A stretch of DNA of 64,000 nt, from contig NW_006763131.1 in NCBI RefSeq assembly GCF_000264905.1, forward strand, positions 2,489,939 through 2,553,938. Reading direction: 5' to 3'. How positions within the stretch are numbered: the stretch's first letter is position 1; each line of letters starts with the position of its first letter. A model generated the notes under the pieces. It worked only from the letters and a program-made list of their open reading frames with translations. It did not search any database and had not been told where the DNA came from. This DNA is from Stereum hirsutum FP-91666 SS1. Lineage: Eukaryota; Basidiomycota; Agaricomycetes; Russulales; Stereaceae. Made by a program: the position numbers and the translations under genes. Below are positions 1 to 11,732 of the stretch, one piece after another.

Positions 1-303
1 CGCGCCAGAGATATTGTTGCTCTGGGAAGTATATTACATCGTAAGCATGTTCACAGGTTTGAGAGAATGAGGCAACATCGCGAGGATGACAAAAGAGCAG
101 AATCTTCTGTAATAGTTCAGAGGGAATCGTTGCTATTGGCGTCGAGGTCATCGTCGTCGTGCTCGAGCAAGATTGAGAGGTACCCACAATCCGGTCCGAC
201 CCCTGAGGAGGAAGCGCCAGGGTCACGTGGTAGGTCTTTTAAACGATCGCGGATTCGCGTCGCCGTTCCCTGCGCGTCTTGTCGTCTTTCCATTGCGTCC
301 ACC
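1..303. other. Upstream region of prenylcysteine oxidase gene
   Basis: No gene is supported here. The stretch contains one CACGTG E-box palindrome near position 224, about 80 bases before the chosen ATG at 304, and probably holds the promoter and 5' leader of the next gene. Confidence 0.4.
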
Positions 304-2407
304 ATGCGCACACAAGCTATAGCCATCCTACTCTCGGGCTCATCGCTAGCTTCGGCCTTCCAGGTCCCTCTTCTTGATAAAATATGGCCATCTATGTCTC
401 TCGAACAGCAGCTCGCCCAACAGGTACAGCAAGTACCAGACGCTGAGCTTGCCGCGAATTCGACACGTATTGCTATCATCGGTGCCGGTGCTGCGGGCTC
501 AAGCGCCGCATTCTGGATTGCAAAGGCGAGGGAGAGGTATGGACTTGATGTAGAGGTAGATATCTATGAGAAGGAGGGCTACATTGGTGGACGTGAGTGC
601 TTCTCTTGCCTGCTCACACCGTTCAGTGTTTGAGCCCCTGGCGCGCAGGGAGTACGACGGTATACCCATACAACGACACGACGTACATGCCTATTGAGCT
701 CGGTGCTTCCATTTTCGTGGAGATCAACAGGAACATGTGGAGGGCTTCTGACGAATTCAACCTTACTCGGTATGGGTTTACGAACAAGGAGGATGACGAT
801 GAGGGAGAGCTGGGCTTCTGGGATGGAGAGAAATTCATCATCACGGTGAGGCTTCCCCTATTTGGCTAGTACTGTGGCGTTAGGGCTGTGCGACTGACAC
901 GTATCTCAATCGGTTGTCTAGCAAGGGACCATGAAGGGTACGATTGGTGGCTGGCTCGACAACATCAAAATGCTCTGGCGTTATGGCTTCACTTCTCCTA
1001 TGAATGCTCAGAAGCTGTATGTAGTCTTCTTCTCATACATTCTTCCACCCTCAGGACTTCGTCAACTGATCGACTTCTACTATAGAGTCAAAACAATGAC
1101 GGACCAGATGGACAAGGCTTACGGGCTAGAAAGTCCTTCATGGGAAAACATCACAGATCTTGTCGAAGCGTTCAAATGGTCTGAACTTGTGACGACGACC
1201 GGCGCAGAGTATTTCGCCAGCCATGGCGTTTCTCCACAATTCACGAACGAAATCATAGAGGCTTTGACAAGAGTCAACTATGCACAGGTTCGTCGGGCAA
1301 CGTTATATAGCGCAACTCTTGATCTGAGGCTGACATTGTCCGCAGGACATCGATAGGATCCATGCGCTTGAAACTGCTTGTTCCATGGCAGCTTCGGGTG
1401 CTGCGAGCGTCAAGGGTGGCAATTGGCAAATATTCGACAAATTCGTTGAAATCTCCGGCGCCAATATTTTCCTCAACACCAAGGTAAACGCTTTGTGCAC
1501 CAAATGCTTTGATAATTTGCTAACCAACTTTGTCAGGTCAACTCCATCACCCGCAAATCATCCACAAAATGGACCCTATCTACGTCTTCAAAAACCACAG
1601 ACTACAACTCTGTGATCCTCGCGGCACCCTACCACCTCTCCTCCCTTCTCCTCCCCTCTGATCTCCACTCCCTCATTCCCAAACAACCTTACATTCACCT
1701 ACACGTCACGCTTCTCACCACCACGGCTCCCAACCCAAACCCGGCGTACTTCGGCTTGGGAGCGGGTGCGAAAGCGCCAATAAGTATCTTGACGACGAAG
1801 GAAGGTGCAAGGAAGGGTGGGAAGAGCCCAGAGTTCAATTCGCTGAATTACTTGAGTAAGCTGAGGAAGACGGAGGTTGAGTCCAAGCCCGCCGGCGAGG
1901 ATGAGCAGGAAATCAAAGAAGAGGAGAAGGAGGAATGGGTCGTCAAGATCTTCTCCATGGAGGAGATCTCGGATGAGTGGCTTGATTTCGTATTCCAAGG
2001 ACAGGTCGGCTGGGTTTTGCGAAAGGAGGTCAGTGAATTTCTTGATTGCGTGTAAGAGTTTGGGATCCTGATGAATTTCTTTCTCAGTGGGATCCATATC
2101 CCGTTCTGCCGCCAACTGCCTCCTTCCCTCCCATCAAGCTTGATCGAGGACTGTTCTACGTGAACGCATTTGAACCGTCAGCAAGCCTTGTTTTCTTTCA
2201 CCTTATAATCGTCACTAATATTCTGGCCAACTTAGATTCATGTCAACGATGGAAACTGAGACCCTTGCTTCCCGGAATGTCGTAGACTGGCTACTGAAGG
2301 AGGAGTACGACGCTGCCATCTGTCCTCCCAAAACGTCGGACGAAGAGGGCGGTGCGCCGGCGCAGGAGAAGGCAAAGGGTCCATTTGTGTATGGATGGGA
2401 TTGTTGA
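304..2407 (+). CDS. Prenylcysteine oxidase (prenylcysteine lyase)
   Basis: This enzyme family is an FAD-dependent thioether oxidase that breaks down the prenylcysteines released when prenylated proteins are degraded, in a lysosomal or vacuolar compartment. Exons are 304-592, 649-845, 922-1016, 1086-1287, 1346-1483, 1537-2028, 2088-2176 and 2236-2407, giving 557 residues. The start at 304 gives a hydrophobic signal-peptide-like N-terminus (residues 1-20). A Rossmann FAD motif IAIIGAGAAGSSAAFW follows at about residue 57, and then the GGR motif typical of flavin oxidases. The middle carries the conserved KLVKTM segment and the C-terminal part the WDPYPVLPP and ASRNVVDWLL blocks seen in the family. 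The intron at 1017-1085 is chosen because it restores KLVKTM; reading through it leaves an ill-fitting insertion. Substrate specificity is inferred from the family. Confidence 0.88.
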
Positions 2408-3169
2408 AGATGCTAGGATCTTGGATGAGGTCACTACTGACTGGGGGATTGTGTTCATCGCTATATATTGCTTTGCTAATTGTTTATCGAACCGTCTCGT
2501 ACGATCCTATGTTATAATCTTCGTCGTTTAGTGTTGTGGAGAACTAGTACCCGACTTCTCTTGCTTTATGCACTGTGGCCACTGAGGTCGAGCATGTTTC
2601 GCAAGGGTCGACAGTCGCTACAAAGTCGGCCCGAGGCATCGATTGAACCACGCGCAATGCACGGCAGTCAGTTGGAACGGCGAACCTGTTCGGGCGTTTT
2701 CGGCGGTCGCGACCGAGGCATGGTTGCCCGAAAAGGAAAGGATATTGGACCGATCGGGAAGGCGGTCGACGTCGACGATGCCCGTGGCCAACTTCTCCAG
2801 CCTCGATCGGACGCTTTGCCTGACATACTGCTGCAAATATTTGGATGGCGCTGGCGACATGGAAACGTAGCCAAAGTTGCGCCGACGGTATACACGGTGG
2901 AGGAAGAATGACGTCGACTGTGGATGTTCGGAGTGATTGACCTGCTGAAGTTTTCTCGCGGAAGGCTTAGCGGGGCTGACATCTTCGCCACCGCCCTGTC
3001 CGTTGCCTAACTCTTCCGTCCGTTGACGGCCCCAGCTACGGCCATCCCACGAATTGGACGCCCACCTCCTCCCACAGCCCATCCACACCCCCTCTATCCC
3101 CTCCGTGGTCATCTATCCCCCTCGTCTCCTATTCAATCCGCACGGTTTGAGCGTATTGTTCAGTGAAAT
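2408..3169. other. Intergenic region, prenylcysteine oxidase to ammonium transporter
   Basis: Open frames on both strands here show no family features and overlap each other, so I call none of them. The last 150 bases are pyrimidine-rich, as fungal promoters and 5' leaders often are, and lead directly into the transporter start at 3170. Confidence 0.4.
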
Positions 3170-5384
3170 ATGCTGGACGAATTCGTCACACGACTCCTTC
3201 GTCGTAAGTCTAACACTGGACCCCTGTCGTCTTTTCTTTGCATAACTACTATATCTCACCACTTCTTCCTACCAATCCATGCAACAGGGGATGGCGTGGA
3301 TCAGACTCAGTGCGCATCAATTACCCCGCGCCTTATATACTCACCATATCTCGATTTGATTTGAAGATACGACCGAGGAGACGTCGCCTTTATCATACTC
3401 TGCGGTGCCTTGGTATCTTTAATGGTCCGCGCATTCCTCATTATGTCTTATCGAGTTCGCCGTCTGGTTTCCTCACGACAATCTGCATTGCATATCATTT
3501 CCTCGCAACCCAGGTTCCGGGCCTCGGTGCGTGGTTCACCTTCCCCACACCGCCTCCTCACCGAGTAGCACTGAACTGACTCAACCCTTACTCGTCGTGC
3601 TCTCAGGCTTCCTCTACTCTGGTCTATCACGTCGAAAATCTGCCCTATCCCTTATTTACGCTGTAGGCGCAGCCAACGCCGTCACTATCTTCCAATGGTA
3701 CTTCTGGGGCTACTCCCTCGCCTTCTCCACCACCGCCACCAATGGCTACATTGGCAATCTCCACAATTTTGGCCTCATGAACGTTCTCGCTGATCCCTCC
3801 CCCGGCTCGCCATTAATTCCGGAACTGCTGTATTCGTTTTATCAGATGGAGTTCGCTTGTGTGACAGTGTGCATTTTGATGGGTGGTTTGGCGGAGAGGG
3901 GAAGGATCTTACCGGCGATGATATTTTCGTTCGTGTGGATGACGATAGTTTACTGTCCTATCGGTGAGTGATTCCTGAACTATGTTTCTCGTGGGTGTGA
4001 TGTTCATAGCCCTCCCCAGCATGCTGGGTCTGGTCGACCAACGGATGGGCGTTCACTTGGGGTGTCTACGACTATGCTGGTCAGTCTTTCACTCGCATCC
4101 GGACCAGAAAGAGTAATAATCTGAACTCTCTGTAGGTGGTGGGCCCGTCGAGATCGGTAGCGGCGTCGCAGGACTCGCCTACTCCTGGTGTCTCGGTCGC
4201 CGTCGCGAAAAAGAGCTACTCAATTTCCGCCCACACAACGTCTCCCTCGTCGGCCTCGGCACATTCATCCTCTGGTTCGGCTGGCTCGGGTTCAACGGCG
4301 GCTCCGCGTTCGGTGCGAATCTCCGCGCCATCTGCGCCGTTTGGAATTCTATGCTCGCCGCCGCGTTCGGAGGTATGGTCTGGTGCTTGCTTGATTTCAG
4401 GTATGAGAGGAAGTATAGCATGGTTGGGTTCTGTTCTGGGACGATTGCGGGGTTGGTCGCGGCGACGCCGACGTCTGGTTTCATTCCGATGTGGGCGAGC
4501 GTGATTACGGGCATTTTGAGCGGGGCTGTGTGTAATTATGCGACTAAGCGTGCGTTCGAAGTTTCCTCTGCTATTCGTGTTCCGTCTTTAGCTAACGAGA
4601 GTATACGGTTGCTTTGGCTGTGGACAGTCAAGTTCTTGGTCCGCATTGACGATGCACTCGATCTTTTCGCTGAGCACGCCGTCGGTGGTATCATCGGTCT
4701 CCTCGTGAACGCCATCTTCGCAAGATCAGATATCATCGCTCTCGACGACGTGAACACCTCTGTAAGAGCCCACCTCTCTCTCTCTCTCTATGTTCTCCTC
4801 CGATCAAGTGCTGACCACGAAAATTCGGCGCACAGTTCCCCGGAGGGTGGTTGAACCACAACTGGAAACAGCTCTACATACAATTCGCCTACGTCTGCGC
4901 CGTCTGCGCGTACACGTTCGTCATGACCGTCCTCATTGCGAAAACTATCAATTTCATCCCGGGGCTGCACCTACGGGCGGACGACGAGGCAGAAACACTG
5001 GGCATGGACGAAGATCAGGTTTGTACTCTTTTCCCCTCCGTTTCTCCGTCTTGTCGGTTCGCTGATCACACTTTTGCGGTGGTTGTTGGTGGTGGAAATC
5101 AGATCGGGGAGTTCGCGACAGACTATATCGAAGTTCGGAGAGACTACACAGACTGGACCGCACGTCCCAACTTCAACTCCGGAGTCGCCATCCCTATGGA
5201 CGCGCGTCCAGAAGTGCATCACGAGCATTCGCATCCGGTCGCGGCGGGCGTTAGGCATGGTAAGGCGGAGGTTGGGAGTAGTGTGGAGACTGTAGAGGAA
5301 AATGAGCATGAAAACAACAACGAAAAGGACACGCATGGGCATGGGCATGGGCAGAATGGAAATGGATTGGTGAGGGAGGTGTGA
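3170..5384 (+). CDS. Ammonium transporter (Mep/Amt family)
   Basis: Plasma-membrane ammonium permease. Exons are 3170-3203, 3288-3309, 3367-3424, 3514-3526, 3607-3963, 4020-4079, 4136-4549, 4628-4761, 4836-5018 and 5103-5384 (518 residues). Family blocks are clear: GDVAFIILCGALVSLMVPG leading into GFLYSGLSRRKSAL, then CWVWSTNGW, GGGPVEIGSGVAGLA, WFGWLGFNGGSAF and the twin-His-bearing LFAEHAVGGIIGLL. The fourth exon is only 13 nt (3514-3526), but it is needed to spell the conserved V-P-G-L-G turn. The cytoplasmic tail after the last membrane segment (from about residue 420) is rich in Glu, Asp and His and ends in HGHGHGQNGNG, encoded by CATGGG repeats near 5333-5354. In this family, expression is usually nitrogen-regulated; I did not find a decisive GATA cluster upstream. 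Confidence 0.95.
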
Positions 5385-6189
5385 TCGGCGATGTTTCGTT
5401 GTTTGAGCGGCTTGCACATTGGGTTGGGGCATTCGAATGGCAGGATGTGTCTGGGTGTTGCATGGTTGGTCTTATCTGTCCAAAAATGGAGTGCGGGCTT
5501 GGCATAGCCGCGTAGTGCTGGTCTTTAAGAGGTCGTATTTGTTGACATTGTAGCCATCTTTCTGTGTCCCTTTGTCGTCGAGGTGTATCTCTGTTGTTGT
5601 TATTTCTCTGCGTCTGCGTATATAATGCGTATTTACGGTTCATATTTGAGGTTCAGCGAGAGGCTTCACATTATCAAAGGCCATACGTACATACATGTTG
5701 TTCTCTTCAACTTCTCAACATCCCACATTACAAACAATATACACGCACACACACACTACTTACACGATCCCTCTGTTCGACCGTCATATATTACAGTACA
5801 CCGTCAACAGCCTGACTGGTGACCACAAGTCTCAGGATCTCGAAGCGTAACGTTACTTCATTTATGACGCTCAAGCTCGTCAATCTACTCAAGCTTATCG
5901 CTCGACCTCTAGTACTAAACTCCGGTCTAGCACCCGAGTCTGCTTCATAAGAATCCAAAGCTCCAACTTGAAGCTGACTGATCCCCACCGAACCTAACAC
6001 CGAGGACGGTATCCGCATCACGACTTACTCAGGGGCTTGTGGCACCGTACGGTTTCTGCATGAATTACTTATAAATACCCACACCCAACCAAACAACTGC
6101 TGACCCAGGCTTCGCCTTTTCTTGCCCTTTCTTTCAAGTACTTGTTCTCCCTATCAGACTATTTTCGTATATCCAGAATAAATCGAAAA
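5385..6189. other. Intergenic region with CA-rich tract
   Basis: No gene is supported. It contains the 3' flank of the ammonium transporter, a short CA dinucleotide run around 5741-5758 and the promoter of the following SDR gene. Confidence 0.4.
6069..6077 (+). promoter_or_regulatory. TATA box of the SDR gene
   Basis: The sequence TTATAAATA lies about 115 bases upstream of the ATG at 6190, followed by pyrimidine-rich sequence, an arrangement expected of a fungal core promoter. The assignment is by sequence and position only. Confidence 0.5.
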
Positions 6190-7062
6190 ATGCCGACTGC
6201 AGTAGTCACTGGAGCGAACAGCGGCGTGGGCCACAAGTTCGCAGAGAAACTCATTGACGAGGTATTACAACACTGACATCCTCGCACCGATCTACATTTC
6301 ATCTTCTCACTCTGGACTGACAGGGCTACACCGTCTACGCGACCGACGTCGTGATCGGCGAGGCCCTCAACGGCCTGAAGACGGAGCACAAACATCACCT
6401 GGACGTGTCCTCCCCTGCTTCGATCACAACCTTTGCTCAAGAATTCGGCGATCAACCTCTCGATATCCTTCTCAACGTCGCAGGTAAGTTTCGCGTCTCT
6501 ATCCTCCATCTCACCCCGCCGTATCATAACTCTCGCTCCTTACATACTTGAAGGCGTCTTCATACCCAGACCCCAAGACACGCTCGAGACGATCTCACAA
6601 GACGCCCTAAACCGTATCTTCCAAATCAACACCTTCGGGCCTCTCCTCCTCACACAAGCCCTCCTCCCCAACCTCCTCTCCGCTGCCTCCCTCTCCTCCT
6701 CCTCCTCCTCCTCCTCCTCCTCCTCCTCCAGCAGACTCCCACCCCGCATCGGCAACGTCTCCTCCCGCGTCGGCTCCATAGCCGACAACTCCACGAGCGG
6801 TTCCTACGCCTACCGCGCGTCCAAAACCGCTCTGAACTCCTTCTCCAAATGCATCGCGCTTGATCTCAAAGACAAAGGCGTTGTGGTCGTGATATTGCAT
6901 CCGGGGATGGTAAGGACGAATATGGATGCGGGGCAGGCGGGGGCGAAGGAGACGGTGGAGCCGGAGGTGGCGGTGGAGGGGCTTTGGGAGGTGTTGAGGG
7001 GGAAGGGGATTGAGGAGACGGGGAGGTTTTGGCATAGAGATGGGTATGAGTTGCCTTGGTAG
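6190..7062 (+). CDS. Short-chain dehydrogenase/reductase (C-factor-like SDR)
   Basis: NAD(P)-dependent oxidoreductase of the classical SDR fold; the substrate is unknown. Exons are 6190-6261, 6324-6483 and 6554-7062, giving 246 residues, the usual size of the family. Visible motifs are the cofactor loop TGANSGVG at residues 7-14, LLNVAG in the NNAG position, a conserved Ser in NVSSRVGSI, and the catalytic Y-x-x-x-K as AYRASK, followed by HPGMVRTNM. The segment LHPGMVRTNMDAGQA and the short length resemble the C-factor/carbonyl-reductase-like group. A run of serines encoded by TCC repeats (about 6690-6729) sits in the helix region before the catalytic Ser and is not a normal SDR feature. Confidence 0.88.
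6690..6729 (+). repeat. TCC trinucleotide repeat (poly-Ser) in the SDR gene
   Basis: About a dozen consecutive TCC or near-TCC codons encode a poly-serine loop inside the SDR reading frame. Length polymorphism between strains would be expected for such a repeat. Confidence 0.8.
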
Positions 7063-7372
7063 TTGGTGGTGGTGGAGGTATTGAAGATTGAAGGGGAATG
7101 AAATTGAAGATCGTGTAGGGGTCAATGATTGGGGGAAAGAATACTTGTACGAACAGTGGCCATGGATTGTCGAGACTGTCAGACATCTTGGGATGTGCCA
7201 GTGCCATACTTACGAAATACTATACCAGAGAGCCTCTGTACTCCCACCTTGAAAGAAAGGGATACGCACACCAATGGAAAGGGGAAAAAGGTCTCGTCAA
7301 TACCATGCCACATAGGCAGGAGCTATCAATACAACCACATCGATATAGTCCGTACACAATTCAAGAGCTGTT

Positions 7373-8130
7373 TCACCGCATGCGCAACTTCTTCTCCATG
7401 TCCGCATGAATATTCATGGAAGGACCCGACTCCATGCCTGGTGAATAAGGGTGAATACGATAGTCAGAGTCACGTGACTCGCAATATATCGAATGTGGCA
7501 CCTACTTCCGAAGAAATCGGCAACATCAAGTGTCTCGTCGCGACCCATAAGGATATCAAGATGGATGTTAGATTGAGCAAGAGCGGGCATGTGCGGGTTC
7601 TGAATCACGGGAAAGTGGAGGGTGAATATTGAGTGAGTGGGTGGGCCACAGACGATGCGACGCGTAAGTGTTTGGCGGAAGGAAGTGAATAACTCACGAC
7701 AGATACGATCTTGCGTTCCATGAGGGTAGTCATTGGCGCATGGAGACCGTAGATGTTGCGTTGCATGGTAAGCATCATGTTGTCCTGGGTCTCCTCCCAC
7801 TATATTGACGCGACGCGTAAGCCCGTGTATCAAACATGTATATGCTCATTAGTGATCTTGTAACATAGGAAACAATGAAGAAGAACATGTATTGCAAGAG
7901 TGCGTGTACTGACGTTCTCGAGGCGAGCACGGATAAAATCTGTGGACTTGACCTCTGCGGCGAGGCTGCGTGGCCCGTACTGCAGAGAATCATGAAGGCC
8001 AAGCGAGTTGGCGGTGTCGTTCGTCGACACAGACTTGGGTGCGGCAGAGGGTGCGATGCGAAGAGAGGGATCCTACATGGCAACCAAAGTGAGCTCAATG
8101 TCCAGCCTAAGGAGGAGAAGTACTGACCAT
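7373..8130 (-). CDS. UMP1: Proteasome maturation factor Ump1 (POMP)
   Basis: Assembly chaperone of the 20S proteasome; it joins half-proteasomes and is degraded as the first substrate of the new particle. Exons in coding order are 8130-8128, 8072-7914, 7799-7698, 7599-7506 and 7437-7373 (140 residues). The product shows the family's hallmarks: LHDSLQYGPRSLAAEVKS, RLENWEETQDNM, LMERKIVS, and the strongly conserved SNIHLDILMGRDETLDVADF. The start is unusual: the first coding exon holds only the ATG, followed directly by a 55-nt intron. No other in-frame ATG precedes the conserved DPSLRIAPSA segment. The gene is easy to miss because every exon is shorter than 160 nt. It is tail-to-tail with the SDR at 7062. 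Confidence 0.93.
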
Positions 8131-8459
8131 GGTGGTGGTGAGAGCAGAAGAGGATGTACGACGCGTCACGCGAGAGCTGTTAGAGTTCCGGCGCTTGCCA
8201 GGAGCACGGTATGGATCATGACCTGAGCCAGCGTTCTCCACGAGCCTTCCTTGTTTCCCCACAACAGATCCCCTTGTTCTACTCTGCTCGCTGTTTCTGC
8301 TCCATTTATATCCCGTATTCTAGCTGGAATAATATACCACACGGATACAGCCACGCCACAGTCGGCGCCTTGCGAGAAACAGCCGAAGTCTGAGCGCACT
8401 TTGAATTACTCCTCTCCCCTTCAAACTCGCCGTATTCAACCTTCTTCTCGTCTCCCACC

Positions 8460-11400
8460 ATGGCTGGCAGACCGTCTCGCACGTCGAGCATACCCATCCC
8501 GAGGTCAAACACGACGTCGCTGCCGTCACTGGACGATGTGATATCCATGCCGTTCAGCACGTCTCCCCCTCCTCTGCCCAGACCCCGTGCTCCTTCAGGC
8601 TCCGCAGCGCCCATGGCTCTTCGTTCGCCATCTGCGCTTGCAGGCAGTCCACCGGCACCCGCGTCTCGCTCTCTGACCTCTAGCTCGATCTACATCCATC
8701 GTCCTTCAGCCAACGCCGGCTCCGGAATCAGCCCCGTCCTCCCCCGCATCATCCGGGGCAATACAACGAATACCTCATCTTCTGCCTCTTTTAACCATCA
8801 TTCCCCCTCTTGGGCCGACGTTGCGTGTTCTCCTCCATCTACTTCTCCTGCTAGGAACCGTCGTCCGAGTGCAGGAGCTAGCCTCAGACCTGCCTCTTCG
8901 TCCCGACCTGCCGGCGGGGCTGGAGCATGGCATGCGCCACCCGCCACCCAGCCACCACTTAACCTGCCTGTGCCATTCCCTCGCCCTTCATACCTCGAAT
9001 TCTCTGCTCTACGCGATCTTATACAAACAGAACTGCCACCAGTCCTTCCCTCTGGACGGTATGGATCCCCGGTGGTGTGGACCCATTCTAGAGGAAGGTC
9101 GAGAGAACACAGTACTGCTACGCCGAGCACGGAGGATAGTGAAGATGATAGCATGAGCCCTCCGCCTCCACGACACACTGGAGGAGGCGCTGGTGCTGCT
9201 GGCACAGTGAGCCTAGATGCGTTGGACAATACCGCATTAGTGGGAAGTACGCCTGTGTTCAGGCTGCCGACCAGGTGGAGTGAGCAGGATCGCCACACTT
9301 ATCTGAGTGTTTCCAATGATGGCAGGGACTTGACTTATGATGGTGCATACCGATATATCTTCTGTAATATCCCGTCATGTGCTGAACTCCTGACCTGGTG
9401 CTGTAGGTGGGCCGGGGTTTCAAGGTAAGCTGACGCTGGCTGGGTGGCGCCGCGCAGAGGCGCAGGGGTCTAACGAACTGCTTGATGTTGCCTTGGATAG
9501 CGAGCTCAAATATGGACAATGCAGGCATGGCCCGAACGAATCACCCAGTACCTCCCGCCTGCGGAATATTCTACTACGAAATTGAGATCATCGGCAAGGC
9601 CCAGAAAGCGTGAGATTTCTTGCAATGACTCCACACTAAACTGGGCTTGTACTGACGGTCATGAGTCTCCAGTCACGTTAGTATAGGGTGCGTATGGTGT
9701 TTCTCTTACTTGTTCTCGGTTTGGCTGATGGAAAGTCGGCTTCTAGATTCACCGCGAGCGAGACCCGGTTGACGAGGCTTCCAGGCCACGAGAAGAACTC
9801 TTGGGGGTATCATGGTGATGATGGCTGTTCCTACAACGCCGAGAAAGTTGGGACTTCATACGGAGAGACATTTGGAGGTTGGATCCATTCTCTTGAATGT
9901 CTCAATCAATAAACTCAACCCATATGCTCTATACAGGAGGTGATATTATTGGCGCAGGTATCGACTTCAGCCAGAACCGAGCGTTTTTCACCAAGAACGG
10001 TGCCCTCATCAGTGCGTTACGTTCGGTGTCATCTACTCTTCGATTCTGTCGCGCTGATTACTCTTGTCCCCCGAAGATTACGTCTTCGACCGTGTCGCCG
10101 AAGACGTCGAAGTGTATCCCTCAGTCGGCCTCCGCCACACCACCGAAATCGTTCGAGTCAACTTCGGACACGAACCCTTCCGGTACGACATCGACGACCA
10201 CGTCCAACAGCAACGAGACACGATCTGGGCCCGCACGCAGCAAATCGCCATCGACTGGCGGGTTCTCGAACCAGGACGCACCACAGCCGCACGTGCCGTT
10301 CCCGTCCCGATTCGTGATCCTCATCAGGGCGGCGGCGAGAAGGCGACGCCGGAGGAGGCTGAGCTGGAGCTGAAGGGGAGGGAGGAGACGGGAAAGTTGG
10401 TATTGGGGTATTTGGTGCATCATGGGTACGCGAAGAGCGCTAGGGCGTTCGAGGAGCAGTTGAAGAAGATGACGCAGAGGCAGAGGAGTGGTTCTACGGC
10501 CTCGGACTCACCTGCGTTGCCCGTTCCTCCGCCCCCCGCTCATGCTGCCCCTGCGGCGTCTACCTCTGCATCTGCATATGGATACGGAGCGGACGCCGAT
10601 ACGCCTATGACCGATGCCTCGGAGTCAACACCTACACCACAACCACACTTGCACGCTGGTGACGCTGCCGACGCGATGTCGACCGCGCTCGCGCATCGTC
10701 TCGCCATCGTTCAAGCCGTTCAAAAAGGCGATATCGATACCGCCCTCCGGGAGACGGAGGAACGGTTCCCGGACGTTTTGGAAAGGGAACAGGGCTTGGT
10801 GCTCTTAAAGCTGAGATGCAGGAAGTTCGTCGAGTTGGTGAATGAAGCGGCCGAGATGAAACGACGTGTAGAGAGGAGTGGGCATGCTACCACTGCTGCT
10901 TCCTCGTCTGCCGTTCCAGGTCCTGGTGCTGACACCGACGGTGCGGCGGATGGGATGTATCGTGTCGCACCGATGGATGGAATGAACGGTGTCGGGACAG
11001 TTCCTGATGGCGAGGGCGACGCAGACGACTCTATGGAAGTCGACGACGCAGCTCTGCCCGTCCCGGCACCGATATCGTCTATGTCTGGCTCTAGTTCTAC
11101 TGGCAACGGAGCGAACCCACTCATCACCTCCCCTATCGTCCAGCAGCCCTTTCGGGCCCCCCTCTCCCCTCTTCTCGCCCCTCTACCAACATCGTCTTCC
11201 TCTCATCCGACCTACTCGCATTCTCCTCCTAACTCCACCACCACCTATCCCTCCACCGTTCCACATCCACGCCAACCCTCGCCTTCGCCCTCGCAAGCCG
11301 CCGAAGCAGCGCTCAAAGCGACGATCGCCTACGGTCAGTCCCTCCGCTCCGACTACAAGAAAGACCCGCGCAAAGAGGTGCAAGCGTACCTCGAACGGAC

Positions 11401-11732
11401 GTTCGGAGTCGTCGCGTATCATTTCCCGGCGGAGGAGGGGGGTGTGGTGGGGCTTTGGGCTGGACAGGCGGCTCGAGAGGGATTGGCGATGGAGGTTAAT
11501 CAGGCGATCCTCGGTGCGTCTTTTTTTTTCTTTTGCGAGATGTTCACATAAAATCTCAATGTCAGTCATTGACGTGCTTTTAGAGTCCCAAGGATGGCCG
11601 GCGAGACCTGCGTTGGAGAGGGTGTACAGGCAGACGGCGGCGAGTCTTGCGCAGCTCGGGTTCTTGGGCGTCGGAGCGGCTGTATTTGCGGACGTGCAGA
11701 GGGAGTTGTTGGATTCGCCTGCTGAGCTTTGA
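8460..11732 (+). CDS. RanBPM/Gid1 (Vid30)-type SPRY-LisH-CTLH protein
   Basis: Scaffold subunit type of the GID/CTLH ubiquitin ligase, which in yeast marks gluconeogenic enzymes for degradation. Exons are 8460-9342, 9407-9424, 9501-9609, 9673-9687, 9747-9877, 9937-10011, 10077-11513 and 11584-11732 (938 residues). Residues 1-270 are Ser/Pro-rich and probably disordered. A SPRY domain follows (HPVPPACGIFYYEIEI, then HVSIGFTASE, NSWGYHGDDG and GDIIGAGIDF). Next are a LisH motif (VLGYLVHHGYAKSARAF), a CTLH segment (IVQAVQKGDIDTALRETEE) and a C-terminal CRA domain ending near FADVQRELLDSP. Two exons in the SPRY domain are only 18 and 15 nt. Low-complexity inserts (Ala/Thr/Ser/Pro) separate LisH, CTLH and CRA. 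Orthology to yeast Vid30 is inferred from domain order. Confidence 0.9.

Noticed and set aside
1017..1085. Continuous coding through the prenylcysteine oxidase segment
   Set aside because: The 69-nt stretch is stop-free, but splicing it out restores the conserved KLVKTM block, so it is treated as an intron.
2480..2911. 143-codon plus-strand open frame
   Set aside because: It overlaps equally long frames on the other strand, has no domain, and lies in a promoter-like region.
7129..7632. 167-codon plus-strand open frame
   Set aside because: It is antisense to the exons of UMP1, which is firmly supported by family motifs.
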